Shown: positions 21,709 through 32,971, numbered from the stretch's first letter. The stretch: DNA of 64,000 nucleotides from Branchipolynoe longqiensis (GCA_030323885.1 CM059194.1:30297367-30361366), one strand, 5' to 3'. Program-made: numbers and translations. Notes: generated from the letters alone by a model not told the origin.

Positions 21709-22008
21709 CGCGGTGGCCGAATCGGTAGAGCGCAGGCCTCCCAGCCGAGTTAAACCAGCGACTTATGGAATTGATACTTGTCACGACCTAGCCTGGGGCT
21801 CGGTATTAATAGGATAGGACAAAGACTGATTAGCACAGTATCAGGATAATGTGACTGTGTGGGATATCGGTTCATGGTGCTGGCGGTCTGGTCTCGCAGT
21901 GGGGCAGCACTATAAAGTCGCTATTGGTGTGCACTGTCACAAGTCGGTGCCCATCCTGATATGACCTTAAATGTTGCTAGGGCGTAAAACAACAAACAAA
22001 CGAAACAA
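21709..22008 (+). mobile_element. SINE-A copy with a head deletion
   Basis: The head starts GGTGGCCGAATCGGTAGAGC but loses about 30 bases between CAGGCCTCCC and GCCGAGTTAAACC, which removes the B box. The rest is complete, with an AAACAACAAACAAAC tail. Confidence 0.88.
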
Positions 22009-22401
22009 CAACCTTTAAAATAAGCACACTTCAGTCAACTGCACTATTTTACTGTGACGCACTATCCTTGTCATAATTCTGGTATCATGTGTGTGTGGGC
22101 AACCATGTTTAATATATAGAACACCTCCAGCATCAAATATGGTCTCTCTGTATTTACCCAAATAACATATAAAGAACGTACAGTGATACCATTCCGGGAT
22201 GTTTCAACTTAGTTGTGTATTGGGGTGTGCCAACATGTTATTGTTTATTTTGGATATATGTCTCCTATGTTTATTTTGGATATATTTTGAAATATAGACG
22301 ATTGCATGCCATATAGTGAAAACAAGTCTATTCAGACTTATCCATGATAGGCAGTTTAAATCTTCAAGAAAAGAATAGTGGTACTTTCCTATGAGGACAT
22401 T

Positions 22402-22404
<3 letters not shown>
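22009..22404. other. No gene recognised
   Basis: Unassigned AT-rich sequence ending at a (TA)n tract (22405-22440). Confidence 0.45.
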
Positions 22405-22440
<36 letters not shown>

Positions 22441-22443
<3 letters not shown>

Positions 22444-22616
22444 AAACCTATCTAACTTGACCGACCATGGGACCGACTTTAAGTGGTCCATTTAGGGAGG
22501 TGGTCGGTTTAGAGAGTTAGAATATCCTTACAATGGTATTGTTGGGACCCAAATAAACCGATCGATGTAGGGGAGTGGTCGATCTGTGGAGGGGTCGGTA
22601 TAGAGAGATTTTATTG
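22441..22616. mobile_element. pogo-like MITE inside a TA microsatellite
   Basis: The left end GTAAAACCTATCTAACTTGA abuts (TA)n, and the right end TAGAGAGATTTTATTG abuts a further (TA)n. It is clearly homologous to 26090-26267. Confidence 0.82.
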
Positions 22617-23227
22617 TATATATATATATTGTTTTGTAACGAGCTTAGTGCAGACAATTGTCTGCACACTGTGGTATATACAACTAGTATTTATATGCTC
22701 AATGAAGATTTATCTGAATATAAATAACAAAAGTTCCTATTCATTATATTACCGATTATGTATGACGCTACTGGTGACACCCCCACCTGTCCTGCAAATT
22801 CACTGCTCTCTCCTGCGTTCTGTGGCAGTCGTAGAGAAAAAAAAATCATATACATATATATCTATATATATATGATATATATTTGTGCTATATCATTTAT
22901 TATGTGAATATAAATAAAGAAGAGTCCCTAATGCTTCTCAGTGCTCCTGTCCGAGCACCTCTCGCTTCCCAACACCCCTTATTCTCTGCAGGCCCCCTTG
23001 TAACCGGGCACTCTCTGCTTCCTTCTGCCTGGGAACCGACTCCAATGGTCTCCCAGCGATCACTTCAAATTTTTATATAAATGTGAGAGAAAGTTGCACA
23101 GTTAGTCCCATAAGTCATAGTTCACTTAGGAGAAGGCTGCAACGTTTATGACACCGCATATGTGTAAATCCATCCTTATAATATATAATATGTAATATAT
23201 ATATATAATCTGTTTCATATATAACGT

Positions 23228-23261
<34 letters not shown>

Positions 23262-23789
23262 CTAAGTATGAACCTCCAATACCCGATGTCTACTTTTTGT
23301 GTTGGTGGATCGTTAAACAAAAATACCCACACACACTTATATAATCTATACAATCTTCCTCATCTGGAGCACATACAATGGATCTAACTGCATTCAAACT
23401 CTGCATAGGTCAACAACCAATACATATGTATTAAGTTCGACTAACCTTTGCTTGTAACACTGGTCCCAGACAGTATGTGAAGCATCGATCTTCTTTATAG
23501 ATTATTCACCAGACTTGTCCAAATTAGAACAACAGCAGCAGGCCAAGAGAAACTATTGACTGAAGGCCAACTCCCACGCCTTTCCACACACACCACCTCT
23601 CACTCATACATTATATACACACACACACGTATACACATGCGCTGTATTAAACAGTTATTTCCAGATATGGGGATTGATACCTATTGCATTCCTAGGCCAG
23701 GGGTTCCGCAAAGAACCTCTATATTTGTGTCTGGGGGGTGCGGATGGGTGGGGTGAGTCAATAAAGTGTTTACTAAATAACCTTACAGT
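22617..23789. other. No gene recognised; AT-motif and TA tracts
   Basis: An AT-motif copy lies at 22881-22919 (TGTGCTATATCATTTATTAT, then GTGAATATAAATAA). A (TA)n tract lies at about 23228-23258. No exon is supported. Confidence 0.5.
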
Positions 23790-23858
23790 TCCCGTCCTGA
23801 TATGACCTTAGATGTTGCTAGGACGTAAAGCAACAACAAACAAACAAACAAACAAACC
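23790..23858 (+). mobile_element. SINE-A 3' tail fragment
   Basis: CCCGTCCTGATATGACCTTA, GATGTTGCTAGGACGTAAAG and (CAAA)n. Confidence 0.85.
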
Positions 23859-23894
23859 TTACAGTTCAGATGCTAGCAATGTAGGTCCAGTTAA

Positions 23895-24353
23895 TGCCTA
23901 GATCACAAATGCTGCGGTCGCCATACGGTGCTATGGTCGGTGGTGTGGCTTGTAGTTTATGCCAATGTTACGGCATTATGGTCTGTGGTTTATCTATTCA
24001 CAAATCGTATGGTTACAGCAAGGCATAGGTCACTGTACGGTACCTTATTTGTGTGTGTGTCGCCACACAACCGCAGATAATACATTTAAAGACATTTTTG
24101 TATTCACAATTTCTATATAAACATATTATTCTGTTAACAATAGAAATTGGGGGGATTCCGGCCTACGACGTTGCAATTTTCCAAAGTTAAGATAAATTTG
24201 ACTTAAAATAACCGCAACTGCTTGTGGCGAGCAAAAAACCTGTATGGTCACCGTATGGCAACCGCAACCCACTATGCGGTCACCGTACGGTCTGGAGGAT
24301 GCAGGTAGTTACGGTCGCCGCAAGCACGCCGTACCGCATTTGTGATCGAGACA
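23895..24353. mobile_element. Harbinger-like MITE (TAA target), 459 bp
   Basis: Left end TGCCTAGATCACAAATGCTG and complement of the right end TGTCTCGATCACAAATGCGG, with TAA at 23892-23894 and again at 24354-24356. A 3-bp TWA duplication fits PIF/Harbinger. The subterminal regions are rich in CGGTCGCCATACGGT-like words on both strands. Confidence 0.75.
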
Positions 24354-24376
24354 TAACTAATACAGGAATGGTCTGT

Positions 24377-24725
24377 TGGTTAGTTGTTGGAGTTTTACAT
24401 CCTAGCAACATCAAAGGTCATATCAGGACGGGTACCGACTTGTAACAGTGCACACTCATGGCGACTTTATAGTGCTACCCCACTGGGAGACCAGGCCACC
24501 AGCACCATGACCTGATATCCCACTCAGTCACATTATCCTGACACTGAGCCAACCAGTCCTTGCCCTATCCTAATAATGCCGAGAGCCAGGCTAGAAAGCG
24601 ACAAGTATACATTTTAAAGACATTGGTTTGACTCACCCAGGGTTCGATCGAAACCTGTGGCTCGAATCCAACGATCTACCAAAACGGGAGATGGACGCTC
24701 AACTCATTCGGCCATCCCGTCTGGT
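24377..24725 (-). mobile_element. SINE-A copy, full length
   Basis: Tail complement GTTAGTTGTTGGAGTTTTAC through to the head end CGGCCATCCCGTCTGGTCC. Confidence 0.92.
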
Positions 24726-24888
24726 CCTGGAGTGGGGATGGGTGGGGAGAATCGAAAAGTGTTGACTAAATAACCCTGCCTTTTCAGACAATAGCAATAT
24801 TGGTCCAGTTAACTGAGACAGGAATGTGAAGGCAGTATATTATGTAGTAACTGTAACCACGCCACCTGGTGTGTCGTACATATATACA

Positions 24889-25377
24889 CAGGGGGCGTAA
24901 TCGATTAATCAACTCGGGTCACCCGAGCCACTTTTTGGCGCATGCGCACATCCTACAGACTCGGGTCGAATAATCATATATGCTTCTCCATGCTCGGCGT
25001 GGAAAAAATGGTGGCTTAATCGAAAACCTTTTGTTCTTTTTTAATAACTGATAAAACTACAGCAAAATAGGATTTGAAGTATTTTATGATGGAATAGTTT
25101 AGTTATATTTCCATTTAATTAATCCAGGTTATTAAAAAAACTAAACATGTATGACTGGTACTCGTAGCCGTTATCCTGCAGGATGGTACCAGCGCAAATG
25201 TGACATCATTGCTAGTAGCCAACCCCAGCCAAGAGGTGGGTTACTGGGGTCGGATCGTTTTGCACACGGCACATGTATTTGTCGACTCTACTTGTGGTAT
25301 TCAATTTGAAATTCTGACGACTCGGGCGACCCGAGTTGCCCGGGTCGTGTTAATCGATTACACCAGTGCGTCCCCTG
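24889..25377. mobile_element. Inverted-repeat element with CAGGGG ends (hAT-like?)
   Basis: The left end CAGGGGGCGTAATCGATTAA is followed by ACTCGGGTCACCCGAG. The right end holds CTCGGGCGACCCGAG and TTAATCGATTACACC and finishes CGTCCCCTG. CAGGGG termini recall hAT elements, but no 8-bp duplication is visible, so the class is uncertain. Confidence 0.6.
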
Positions 25378-25609
25378 GAGGCACATCGGCGAATTATCCA
25401 CACTGACTCACGCCGTGTAAGGACGGGGGGGCATTTATAAATTGCACATCCGCTCATATGCCATCATATTATGATTGCTAAGAATCATGATAACTTCTCT
25501 TTTAAAAGAATTTTTCTCTCTTTATTTTCATGTAAAAACCTAAGTTATCTATTATTCAGTTCAGAAATGGTGGTTAATTGAACATTTAACATTTTTATTT
25601 AAAATAGAT

Positions 25610-26045
25610 GGACAAAAAATTGATTCAAGGAAAAAATATGAATATATGGCCTGTAGTATTGGCAACAAAATGATATCATTGGAATGATGATGCTAGCTCT
25701 GGTGAATGGGTGCCGGAGGTTTGAAGAAGCAGTGTAAAATTTCATGCATACGTCAGTTGAAACAAAAGGTGATTTTCTACATAAATGGACTTGACAAAGC
25801 ATTGGTTTTCTTTAGCTGAGCAAAGTCATATCCTAATGTGCATGGTACTATTAGAAAGAAGAAATATGAAACTTTATTTTGGTTTAGATTTATTTCAATT
25901 GGTGAACAACTTAGAACACACCAACAGATTGGAAATGATGAATTTTAAGGCTCCAGACACAGATTATTGGTGGATTGACAAGGCACTTGGGATACCTAAT
26001 CATAAGCCGATATCGTCATGTACTGCCAAGGTGCGCGCCATCACC
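25610..26045 (+). pseudogene. Possible decayed coding segment, family unknown
   Basis: The frame at 25785-26045 encodes about 85 ordinary-looking residues (for example FKAPDTDYWWIDKALG). Upstream sequence from 25610 reads protein-like but carries several in-frame stops. The end CTGCCAAG before GTGCGC resembles a weak donor. I do not recognise the family. It could be an exon, a decayed transposon gene or chance. Confidence 0.25.
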
Positions 26046-26089
26046 AGCATATATATATACATACCAGTCTCTCTCTTTCTATATATATA

Positions 26090-26267
26090 CAGTAAGACCT
26101 CTCTAAATCGACCGACCTTGGCACCAACTTTAAGTGGTCCATTTAGGGAGGTAGTCGGTTTAGGGAGTTAGATTATGGTTACAATGGTATTGTTGGGACC
26201 CAAATAAAGCGATCGATATAGGAGATTGGTCGATCTGCGGAGGTGGTCGGTTAGGGAGGTTTTACTG
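26090..26267. mobile_element. pogo-like MITE inside a TA microsatellite
   Basis: CAGTAAGACCTCTCTAAATC to complement CAGTAAAACCTCCCTAACCG, with TA on both sides and TA repeats beyond. Confidence 0.87.
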
Positions 26268-26282
26268 TATATATATATAACC

Positions 26283-26612
26283 AGGCATGGTGGCCGAATC
26301 GGTAGAGCGCGGGCCTTGCGTGTGGGAGATCAGGAGTTCGGTTCCCGGTTGAGTCAAACCAATGACTTATAAAATTGATACTTGTCGCTTCGTAACCAGG
26401 CTCTCAACATTAATAGGTTAGGGCAAGGACTGGTTAGCTGAGTGTCAGGATAATGTGACTGAGTGGGATATTGGGTCATGGTGCTGACGGCCTGATTTCC
26501 CAGTGGGGCAGCACTATAAAGTCGCCATGAGTGCGCACTGTCACAAGCCTGATATGACCTTAGTTGTTGCCAGGACGTTAAAGTCAAACAACCAACCAAC
26601 CAACCAATCAAA
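26283..26612 (+). mobile_element. SINE-A copy, full length
   Basis: Starts CAGGCATGGTGGCCGAATCG and ends in CCAACCAACCAACCAATC. A short deletion removes GTCGGTACCCGTC before CCTGATATGACC. Confidence 0.92.
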
Positions 26613-27191
26613 CACACACACATATATATATATATACCCACCACGACTCTGGCATGGGCGATATGCATCTCGTCCATAATACCAGCAATTTCGGAGCATA
26701 TTCCAGGCTCTTTGCGACATCAGCCAAAGTGTAAGCCCGGGATCTGTGATAGGTTGAGGCGTGGGTGGCGGCAGGGCATGGGGCGGGGCGGGGGCGTGGG
26801 CGGGGACGTGGGCGGGGACGGGGCCGGGAGCGAGAGTGAGCAATTGGCGGCCATAAGGCGGTTTGTGAGCGCGACGAGAGGGGTAGTGTGGTGTGTGTGT
26901 ATATGTGTGTTAAGGGTTGTGTGCACATGCTCGTTAGTGTGTGAGGGCAGTGTGTGTGTGGGGGTGGGTGGGTGAGTGGGTAGTAAAGGATGTCAGTGAT
27001 GTGGTAAACGGTGCATAGTTTGTCGATTTTATTTACATTTTTCATTTAATTCTTTTTATATATATATATTTTTTTTTTTTTACTAAATGTTGTTTATTCG
27101 TTGAATAATGTCTTTGGTCAGCACCAATACACTGACTGGTCTTCCAGCCGTACAGTAAAATTGCTCGATAATACAAGTATTAGGCATATAC
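26613..27191. other. No gene recognised; G-rich tract
   Basis: 26740-26990 is a GGGCGTGGGCGGGGACG- and GTGTGTG-rich stretch. A T-run lies at 27071-27081. No exon is supported. Confidence 0.5.
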
Positions 27192-27195
27192 TTAA

Positions 27196-27515
27196 AGTTG
27201 CATAGTCCGATGGTTTTGAATTTCTGTATTTTTTCTGAGATCGATCACTAATATCTACTTTACATTAGTTCAAAGTTGCTTTCATCTTAGATATTTTGAG
27301 TGCAAACGTGGAAGATTTGTTTTGCCAAGCTTGCCAAAACTCTGACACCATATATACTTTTGCAGTAACAGATTCTGTTAAATTGACTCAGTATTGCCTT
27401 CTACGCAGAAACAAATGCTTAATAAGTGCATCAGTATCTAAGTTAGATATGTAGAATCAAATCTAGATAATTGGTTTGGTTTTGAAAATTTGATATTTCA
27501 TCGGACTATGCAGCT
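27196..27515. mobile_element. piggyBac-like MITE (TTAA target), 320 bp
   Basis: TTAA at 27192 and 27516. Ends AGTTGCATAGTCCGATGG and complement AGCTGCATAGTCCGATGA. A TTAA duplication is diagnostic of piggyBac-type insertion. No transposase frame. Confidence 0.85.
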
Positions 27516-27519
27516 TTAA

Positions 27520-27690
27520 AGTTGCATAATCCAATGCTTTTGAGTTTCTGCCATTTTGTTTATGGATAAATATATTAGGTTGATCATTATATTCTACGTT
27601 ATTGCAGTTTGAAGTAGGTTTGATTATGAATGGCTACCTGTCGAGATTGTTGAAGTGAAAACATGAAAAATAAATTCTGGCATGTACATA
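27520..27690. mobile_element. Second piggyBac-like MITE, truncated, sharing the TTAA
   Basis: Begins AGTTGCATAATCCAATGC directly after the TTAA that closes the preceding copy. It loses similarity by about 27690. Confidence 0.7.
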
Positions 27691-28054
27691 ATCAAAATCA
27701 GACACCATTTATTATGTAACCAGGACTGGGGAAAGTGTAAAACAACTCAGTATAAAAGGGGGAGGGGGGGAGCTGCTCGGTGGTGGATGGGGAGAGGACA
27801 GCTCCTGGGGAGGGGGAAGTTGTTGCTCCGTGGGCAGATTGACATGTATGTGTGTGTCGGGAGGGATGGTGTGGGTTTGGGGGCTTGGGGAGGGGGGGGG
27901 GGCGGGGTAGCTCTCCCCATCACAGAGGATATAGAGGTGGTCTTAGTCGAGGGACTAAAGCGCTCAGCACAGGATGGAGGCGGCTCCGAGTTGCGACTCT
28001 CGGGGGCCGAGCAGAGGGTCTCAGGGGCTGCTGACTCAGAACGAGGCCGGTGTA
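27691..28054. other. No gene recognised; G-rich tract
   Basis: Contains G runs at 27758-27770 and 27889-27903. Frames on both strands are short and unrecognised. Confidence 0.45.
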
Positions 28055-28384
28055 GGACGTTCAAAACACTACGCCGTTCAAAACACTACCGTAGTGTTTT
28101 GAACCTACGTTCAAAACCTACGTTCAAAACACTACGGTAATGTTTTGAACTTAGGTTCAACACACCACTCTTAAGTTCAAAACACTACCCACTACGTACG
28201 TTCAAAACACTACCCAAATTTCATATACTATCATGACACGGCATCACCACAAACGTCAAACGTATCCTGAGTGTAACATAAGCCCAACATAACCCAACGT
28301 AACGGCCTTTACGTCGAGCTACCTCGAAAGTTTTGGGTATGTCCAAAACCTTGATGTCTGTCACCGTATCTCGACGTAACTCGA
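28055..28384. repeat. GTTCAAAACACTAC motif cluster plus TTA-element-like core
   Basis: 28055-28215 has repeated GTTCAAAACACTAC and its complement, including a near-continuous palindrome near 28077. 28225-28384 resembles the interior of the 43228 element (CGAAAGTTTTGGGTATGTCC, CCTTGATG, CGACGTAACTCGACGT). Confidence 0.7.
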
Positions 28385-29145
28385 CGTGCTGATATGCTGA
28401 TAGTGCTGCAGTGTTTAACAACATATTAGTATACACTGATAGTGCTGCAGCATTTAACAACATATTAGTATACACTGATAGTGCTGTGGCATTTAACAAC
28501 ATATTAGTATACACTGATAGTGCTGCGGTGTTTAACAACATATTAGTATATGCTGATAGTGTGCGGCGTTTAACAATGTATTAGTATACACTGATCGTGC
28601 TGCAGTGTTTAACAACATATTAGTATACACTGATAGTGCTGCAGCATTTAACAACATATTAGTATACACTGATAGTGCTGTGGCATTTAACAACATATTA
28701 GTATACACTGATAGTGCTGCGGCGTTTAACAACATATTAGTATACCCTGATAGTGCTGCAGTGTTTAACAACATATTAGTATATGCTGATAGTGCTGCGG
28801 CATTTAACAATGTATTAGTATACCCTGATAGTGCTGTGGCATATAACAATGTATTAGTGCTGCAGCATTTAACAACATATTAGTAGTATACGCTGATAGA
28901 GCTGCGGCATCTGTACCAAGTATTAGCATACACTGATAGTGCTGCTCCTTTTAACAACGTATTATTATTATATGCGGATAGTACTGTGGAGTTTAACAAC
29001 GTATTAGTATACACTGATAGTGCTGCAGTGTTTAACAATGTATTAGTATACACTGATAGTGCTGCAATGTTTAACAACCTATTAGTACATGCTGATAGTG
29101 CTGCAGTATTTAACAACACATTAGTATACAGTGATAGTGCTGCAT
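28385..29145. repeat. 39-bp minisatellite (about 19 copies)
   Basis: The unit is ATATTAGTATACACTGATAG followed by TGCTGCAGCATTTAACAAC. A 39-bp period gives 13-residue repeats open on both strands, which are not evidence of a gene. Confidence 0.93.
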
Positions 29146-29470
29146 GGTGGTTTAAACGGTAGAGCACGGCATCACATGCCGAAGGTCGGGAGTTTGGTTT
29201 GCTGTCGAGTCACACCAATGACTTTAAAATTGATACTTGTCACTTTCCTAGCATGGCGTTTGGCATTAATAGGATAGGGCAAAGACCGGTTAGCTCAATG
29301 TCAGGATAATATGACTGAGTGGGATATCGGGTCATGGTGGCAGTGGCCTGATTTCCCAGTGGGGCAGCACAATAAAAAAGTCATGAGTGTGCACTATCAC
29401 AAGTCAGTACCCATCCTGATATGACCTTCCATGTTGCTAGGATGTAAAACAATAACCACTAACAACAACC
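29146..29470 (+). mobile_element. SINE-A copy inside the composite
   Basis: Diverged head (CATGGTGGTTTAAACGGTAG), then typical middle, body and a GTTGCTAGGATGTAAAAC tail. Confidence 0.87.
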
Positions 29471-29499
29471 CCTACTGCCCCACCTTACTACATACTGCC

Positions 29500-29670
29500 C
29501 TGTAGTGTTTTGAACTTAAAGGTAGTGTTTTGAACTTAAGGATAGTGTTTTGAGTGTGGCCACAGTTGTGTTTTGAACCTACCTTCAACTAGGTTGAAAA
29601 CACTACCATAGTGTTTTGAACCTAGGTTGAAAACACTACTGTAGTGTTTTTGTGGGGTAGTGTTTTGAAC
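29500..29670. repeat. GTAGTGTTTTGAAC cluster, inverted partner of 28055-28215
   Basis: Repeated GTAGTGTTTTGAAC, the reverse complement of the left-hand cluster motif, plus local GTTGAAAACACTAC copies. The two clusters bracket the 39-bp array and the SINE. Confidence 0.75.
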
Positions 29671-29698
29671 TTACTAAACCGGTGCAGTGCTTGATGCC

Positions 29699-30096
29699 TA
29701 AAGCTAAGATTCCATATACGTGGTATGCGGCATGCAAATGCGACAAAAATTCTAAAAGCATGTAAATGCATAATGGTGCTTCCATTTGTCTGAATGCGAT
29801 TGCGAATGCGAATGCGAATGTGAATGCAAATGTGAATGCGGCAAATGGATCGATCCATGGACCAATTGGTGCGAAAGCGAAAGCAAAAGCGAAAGTGAAT
29901 GCGAATGTGAATGCGAATGCGGATGCGATTGCCATAGAAAACGACAGTAACTTTGACTTTCCTTCACAAATTTGGATAAAAAAACCCAGAAATGGCATGG
30001 GTAGCTATGCCGCATTTGCATTTGCATTCGCATTCACATTTGCATTCGCATTCGCATGCTGCATGCCACATACCGCATATATGGAATCTTAGCCTT
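29699..30096. mobile_element. TIR element with hexamer interior, 398 bp
   Basis: The left end AAGCTAAGATTCCATATACG and complement of the right end AAGGCTAAGATTCCATATAT form TIRs of about 45 bp. The inside is GCGAATGCGAATG and GCGAAAGCAAAAGC hexamer sequence on the left and CATTTGCATTCGCATTC on the right. No clear target duplication. Confidence 0.75.
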
Positions 30097-30175
30097 ATTC
30101 AACCAAAACCAGGTGGCACGCACAAGTCTGTGCCGCAGCACATATTGAAGCCATGCTGCACACAACAGTTCTGTT

Positions 30176-30230
30176 TTGGTTGGTTGGTTGTTGGAGTTTT
30201 ATGTCCTGGCAACATCAAAGGTCATATATA
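30176..30230 (-). mobile_element. SINE-A 3' tail fragment
   Basis: GGTTGGTTGGTTGTTGGAGT followed by TTTATGTCCTGGCAACATC. Confidence 0.8.
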
Positions 30231-30370
30231 GGCATATGATATATGACCATCCAGTATTTTGACGTGCTTTGGCAGGTTTTCACTTCAAATGTCTTCAAAG
30301 TTTACCCTTTAAAATAAAAGTTACTCCAAACTAAAGTAAAGCGCACTATCATGATTGATCTAATATATAT

Positions 30371-31157
30371 GGGTCACTCCTGAAAACTGGTCAGCATGAG
30401 ATGGGATTTTAAAACATCAATAAAAACCTTCCTACTTATTTTTTTCCTTATACTTTTCATATTCATGTTCAGATTTGATGAAAGAAATAAGGGAAATAAA
30501 ATAAAACTGTGTGCAACTTTGGTCTTTTTAGTTATGAACTGTTTTTGTACCAAAAAAACCCATTTTACAGTCAGCCATTTGTAACATGACATATGGGACG
30601 TGGTTGAATCCTTATTAACATCTTGTATTGCATTGATATATCAAACAAAACAGTTCCCAAATCAAAGAGGAAGTATTTATTAACATGTATGCATGCTTAA
30701 ATTAAAAAAAAAAATGTAATGTCTTCAGAAATAACATTACAAATTTCCGTCACACGTGTAACCGTGGTGTCTGGATGCCACACAAATATTGTACACTAAT
30801 TATTCAGTGAATAAAGCATGGCTGGGAATTACTTTTTTTTATCAATATAAGCACTAGATATTTCTGTATATTATGCCATGATTAATATGCTTCTAAGTAT
30901 GATATTATTTAATTCTGATTAGATATTTATTAAGCAGACTGTGTGGTGTCCTAAACATGTGTTACACGTGTGACACACATGTTATACTGCCATAAGAGAT
31001 ATCTTATTCATGGACTACACCTTTATTTTTTATCTCATCAATTTATATTTTACATAGATGTAAAGGGGAGATTTCCAGCTTTCATTTGCAACCAAAAAAT
31101 GTAAAAAATTTTAACTCTCCATGTGACACTTCTGGCCAGTTTTCAGGAGAGTGACCC
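30371..31157. mobile_element. Non-autonomous TIR element beside a TA tract, 787 bp
   Basis: Left GGGTCACTCCTGAAAACTGG and complement of the right end GGGTCACTCTCCTGAAAACT match over about 27 bp with a 2-bp indel. TA-rich flanks suit a TA-targeting element. Frames inside are short and not transposase-like. Confidence 0.7.
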
Positions 31158-31176
31158 ATATATATATATATAATAT

Positions 31177-31209
<33 letters not shown>

Positions 31210-31289
31210 TACTTTGGAGCGAGTGGTAGAGGCGTTAGGCGGAGATAGCGAGGAAGAAGCAGCAGCTGGCGCTACCAGGCGAGGCAGAA

Positions 31290-32490
31290 GGCCTGACCAG
31301 TAGATGACTAGAGGAGTGTCAGTTATGATGGAACAACCAGTAGATGACTGGAGAAGTTTCAGCTATGATGGAACAACCAGTAGATGACTGGAGAAGTGTC
31401 AGTTATGATGGAACAACCAGTAGATGACTGGAGGATTGACAATTATGATGGAACAACCAGTAAACGGCTGGAGGAGTGTCAGTTATGATGGAACAACCAG
31501 TAGATGACTGGAGGAGTGTCAGTTATGGTGGAACAACCAGTAGATGACTGGAGGAGTGCCAGTTATGATGGAACAACCAGTAGATGACTGGGGGAGTGTC
31601 AGTTATGACGGAACAACCAGTAGAGTACTGGACGAGTGTCAGTTATGATGGAACAACCAGTACATGACTGGAGAGTTGTCAGTTATGATGGAACAACCAT
31701 TGGATGACTGGAGGAGTATCAGTTATGATGGAACAACCAGTAGATGACTGGAGGAGTATCAGTTATCATGGTACAACCAGTAGATGGCTGGAGAAGTGTT
31801 AATTATGATGGAACAACCAGTAAATGACTGGAGGAGTGTCCATTATGATGGAACAACCAGTAGATGACTGGAGAAGTGTCAGTTATGATGGAACAACCAG
31901 TAGATGACTGGGGGAGTGTCAATTATGATGGAACAACCAGTAGAGGACTGGACGAGTGTCAGTTATGATGGCACAACCAGTAGATGACTGGAGGAGTGTC
32001 AGTTATGATGTAACAACCAGTAGATGACTGGAGAAGTGTCAGTTATGATGGAACAACCAGTAGATGACTGGAGGAGTGTCAGTTATGGTGGAACAACCAG
32101 TAGATGACTGGAGAAGTGTCAGTTAGGACGGAACAACCAGTAAATGAGTGGAGAAGTGTCAGTTATGTTGGAACAACCAGTAGATGACTGGAGGAGTATC
32201 AGTTATGATGGAACAACCAGTAGATGACTGGAGGAGTGTCAGTTATGGTGAAACAACCAGTAGATGACTGGAGGAGTGTCAGTTATGATGGAACAACGAG
32301 TAGAGGACTGGATGAGTGTCAGTTATGATGGAACAACCAATAGAGGACTGGACAAGTGTCAGTTATGATGGAACAACCAGTAGATGACTGGAGAAGTGTC
32401 AGTTATGATGGAACAACCAGTAGATGACTCGAGGAGTGCCAGTGATGATGGAACAACCAGTAGATGACTGGAGGAGTGTCAGTTAAGATG
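31290..32490. repeat. 40-bp minisatellite (about 30 copies)
   Basis: Unit TAGATGACTGGAGGAGTGTC plus AGTTATGATGGAACAACCAG. Point variants but almost no indels over 1.2 kb. Confidence 0.95.
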
Positions 32491-32971
32491 GTATAGTATC
32501 AGGTTGATATGAGCTGAGGCGACAGTTAATTATTCTCATATAATTGCTTATTCAGCACATACATATGGCAGACAATCATAACCGCGGGCGTATGCAACGT
32601 TACCACTGCTGGCTAATATTCTCACTGACTTTCAGCCGTGCACTATAAGAGTTATTCCCACAAAGAGCAAGAACATCGCCAACAGCGCCTGGACATTTAA
32701 CTCTTGTTGTTACCCAAATTGAACATCGGGCTACTTCCTCGCTAATTCTCTCATCGGTATTTGTGTGCAGAATTCCTCACGGCGATTCCCTTTGAAGGTT
32801 AACACAAATAACTACTTAGTCCTGCTCTTATTTTTGATCAATAATCTAAGTATAGCACGTCTACTTCAAAAGAAAATTACAGGCTTAGTGTCCGCACCTT
32901 TTTGTGTGTAGATGCTTTTATATTTATTATTTTGTAATATATATTTATATATGTATATATAAATACATATA
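32491..32971. other. No gene recognised
   Basis: Unassigned sequence ending in TA-rich DNA at the pogo-like MITE. Confidence 0.45.

Noticed and set aside
28385..29145. Repetitive protein FNNILVYTDSAAA
   Set aside because: A 39-bp period gives 13-residue repeats, and the minus strand is equally open. There is no flanking coding sequence.
31290..32490. CRISPR-like regular repeats
   Set aside because: Units are contiguous 40-bp tandem repeats without unique spacers, in eukaryotic DNA.
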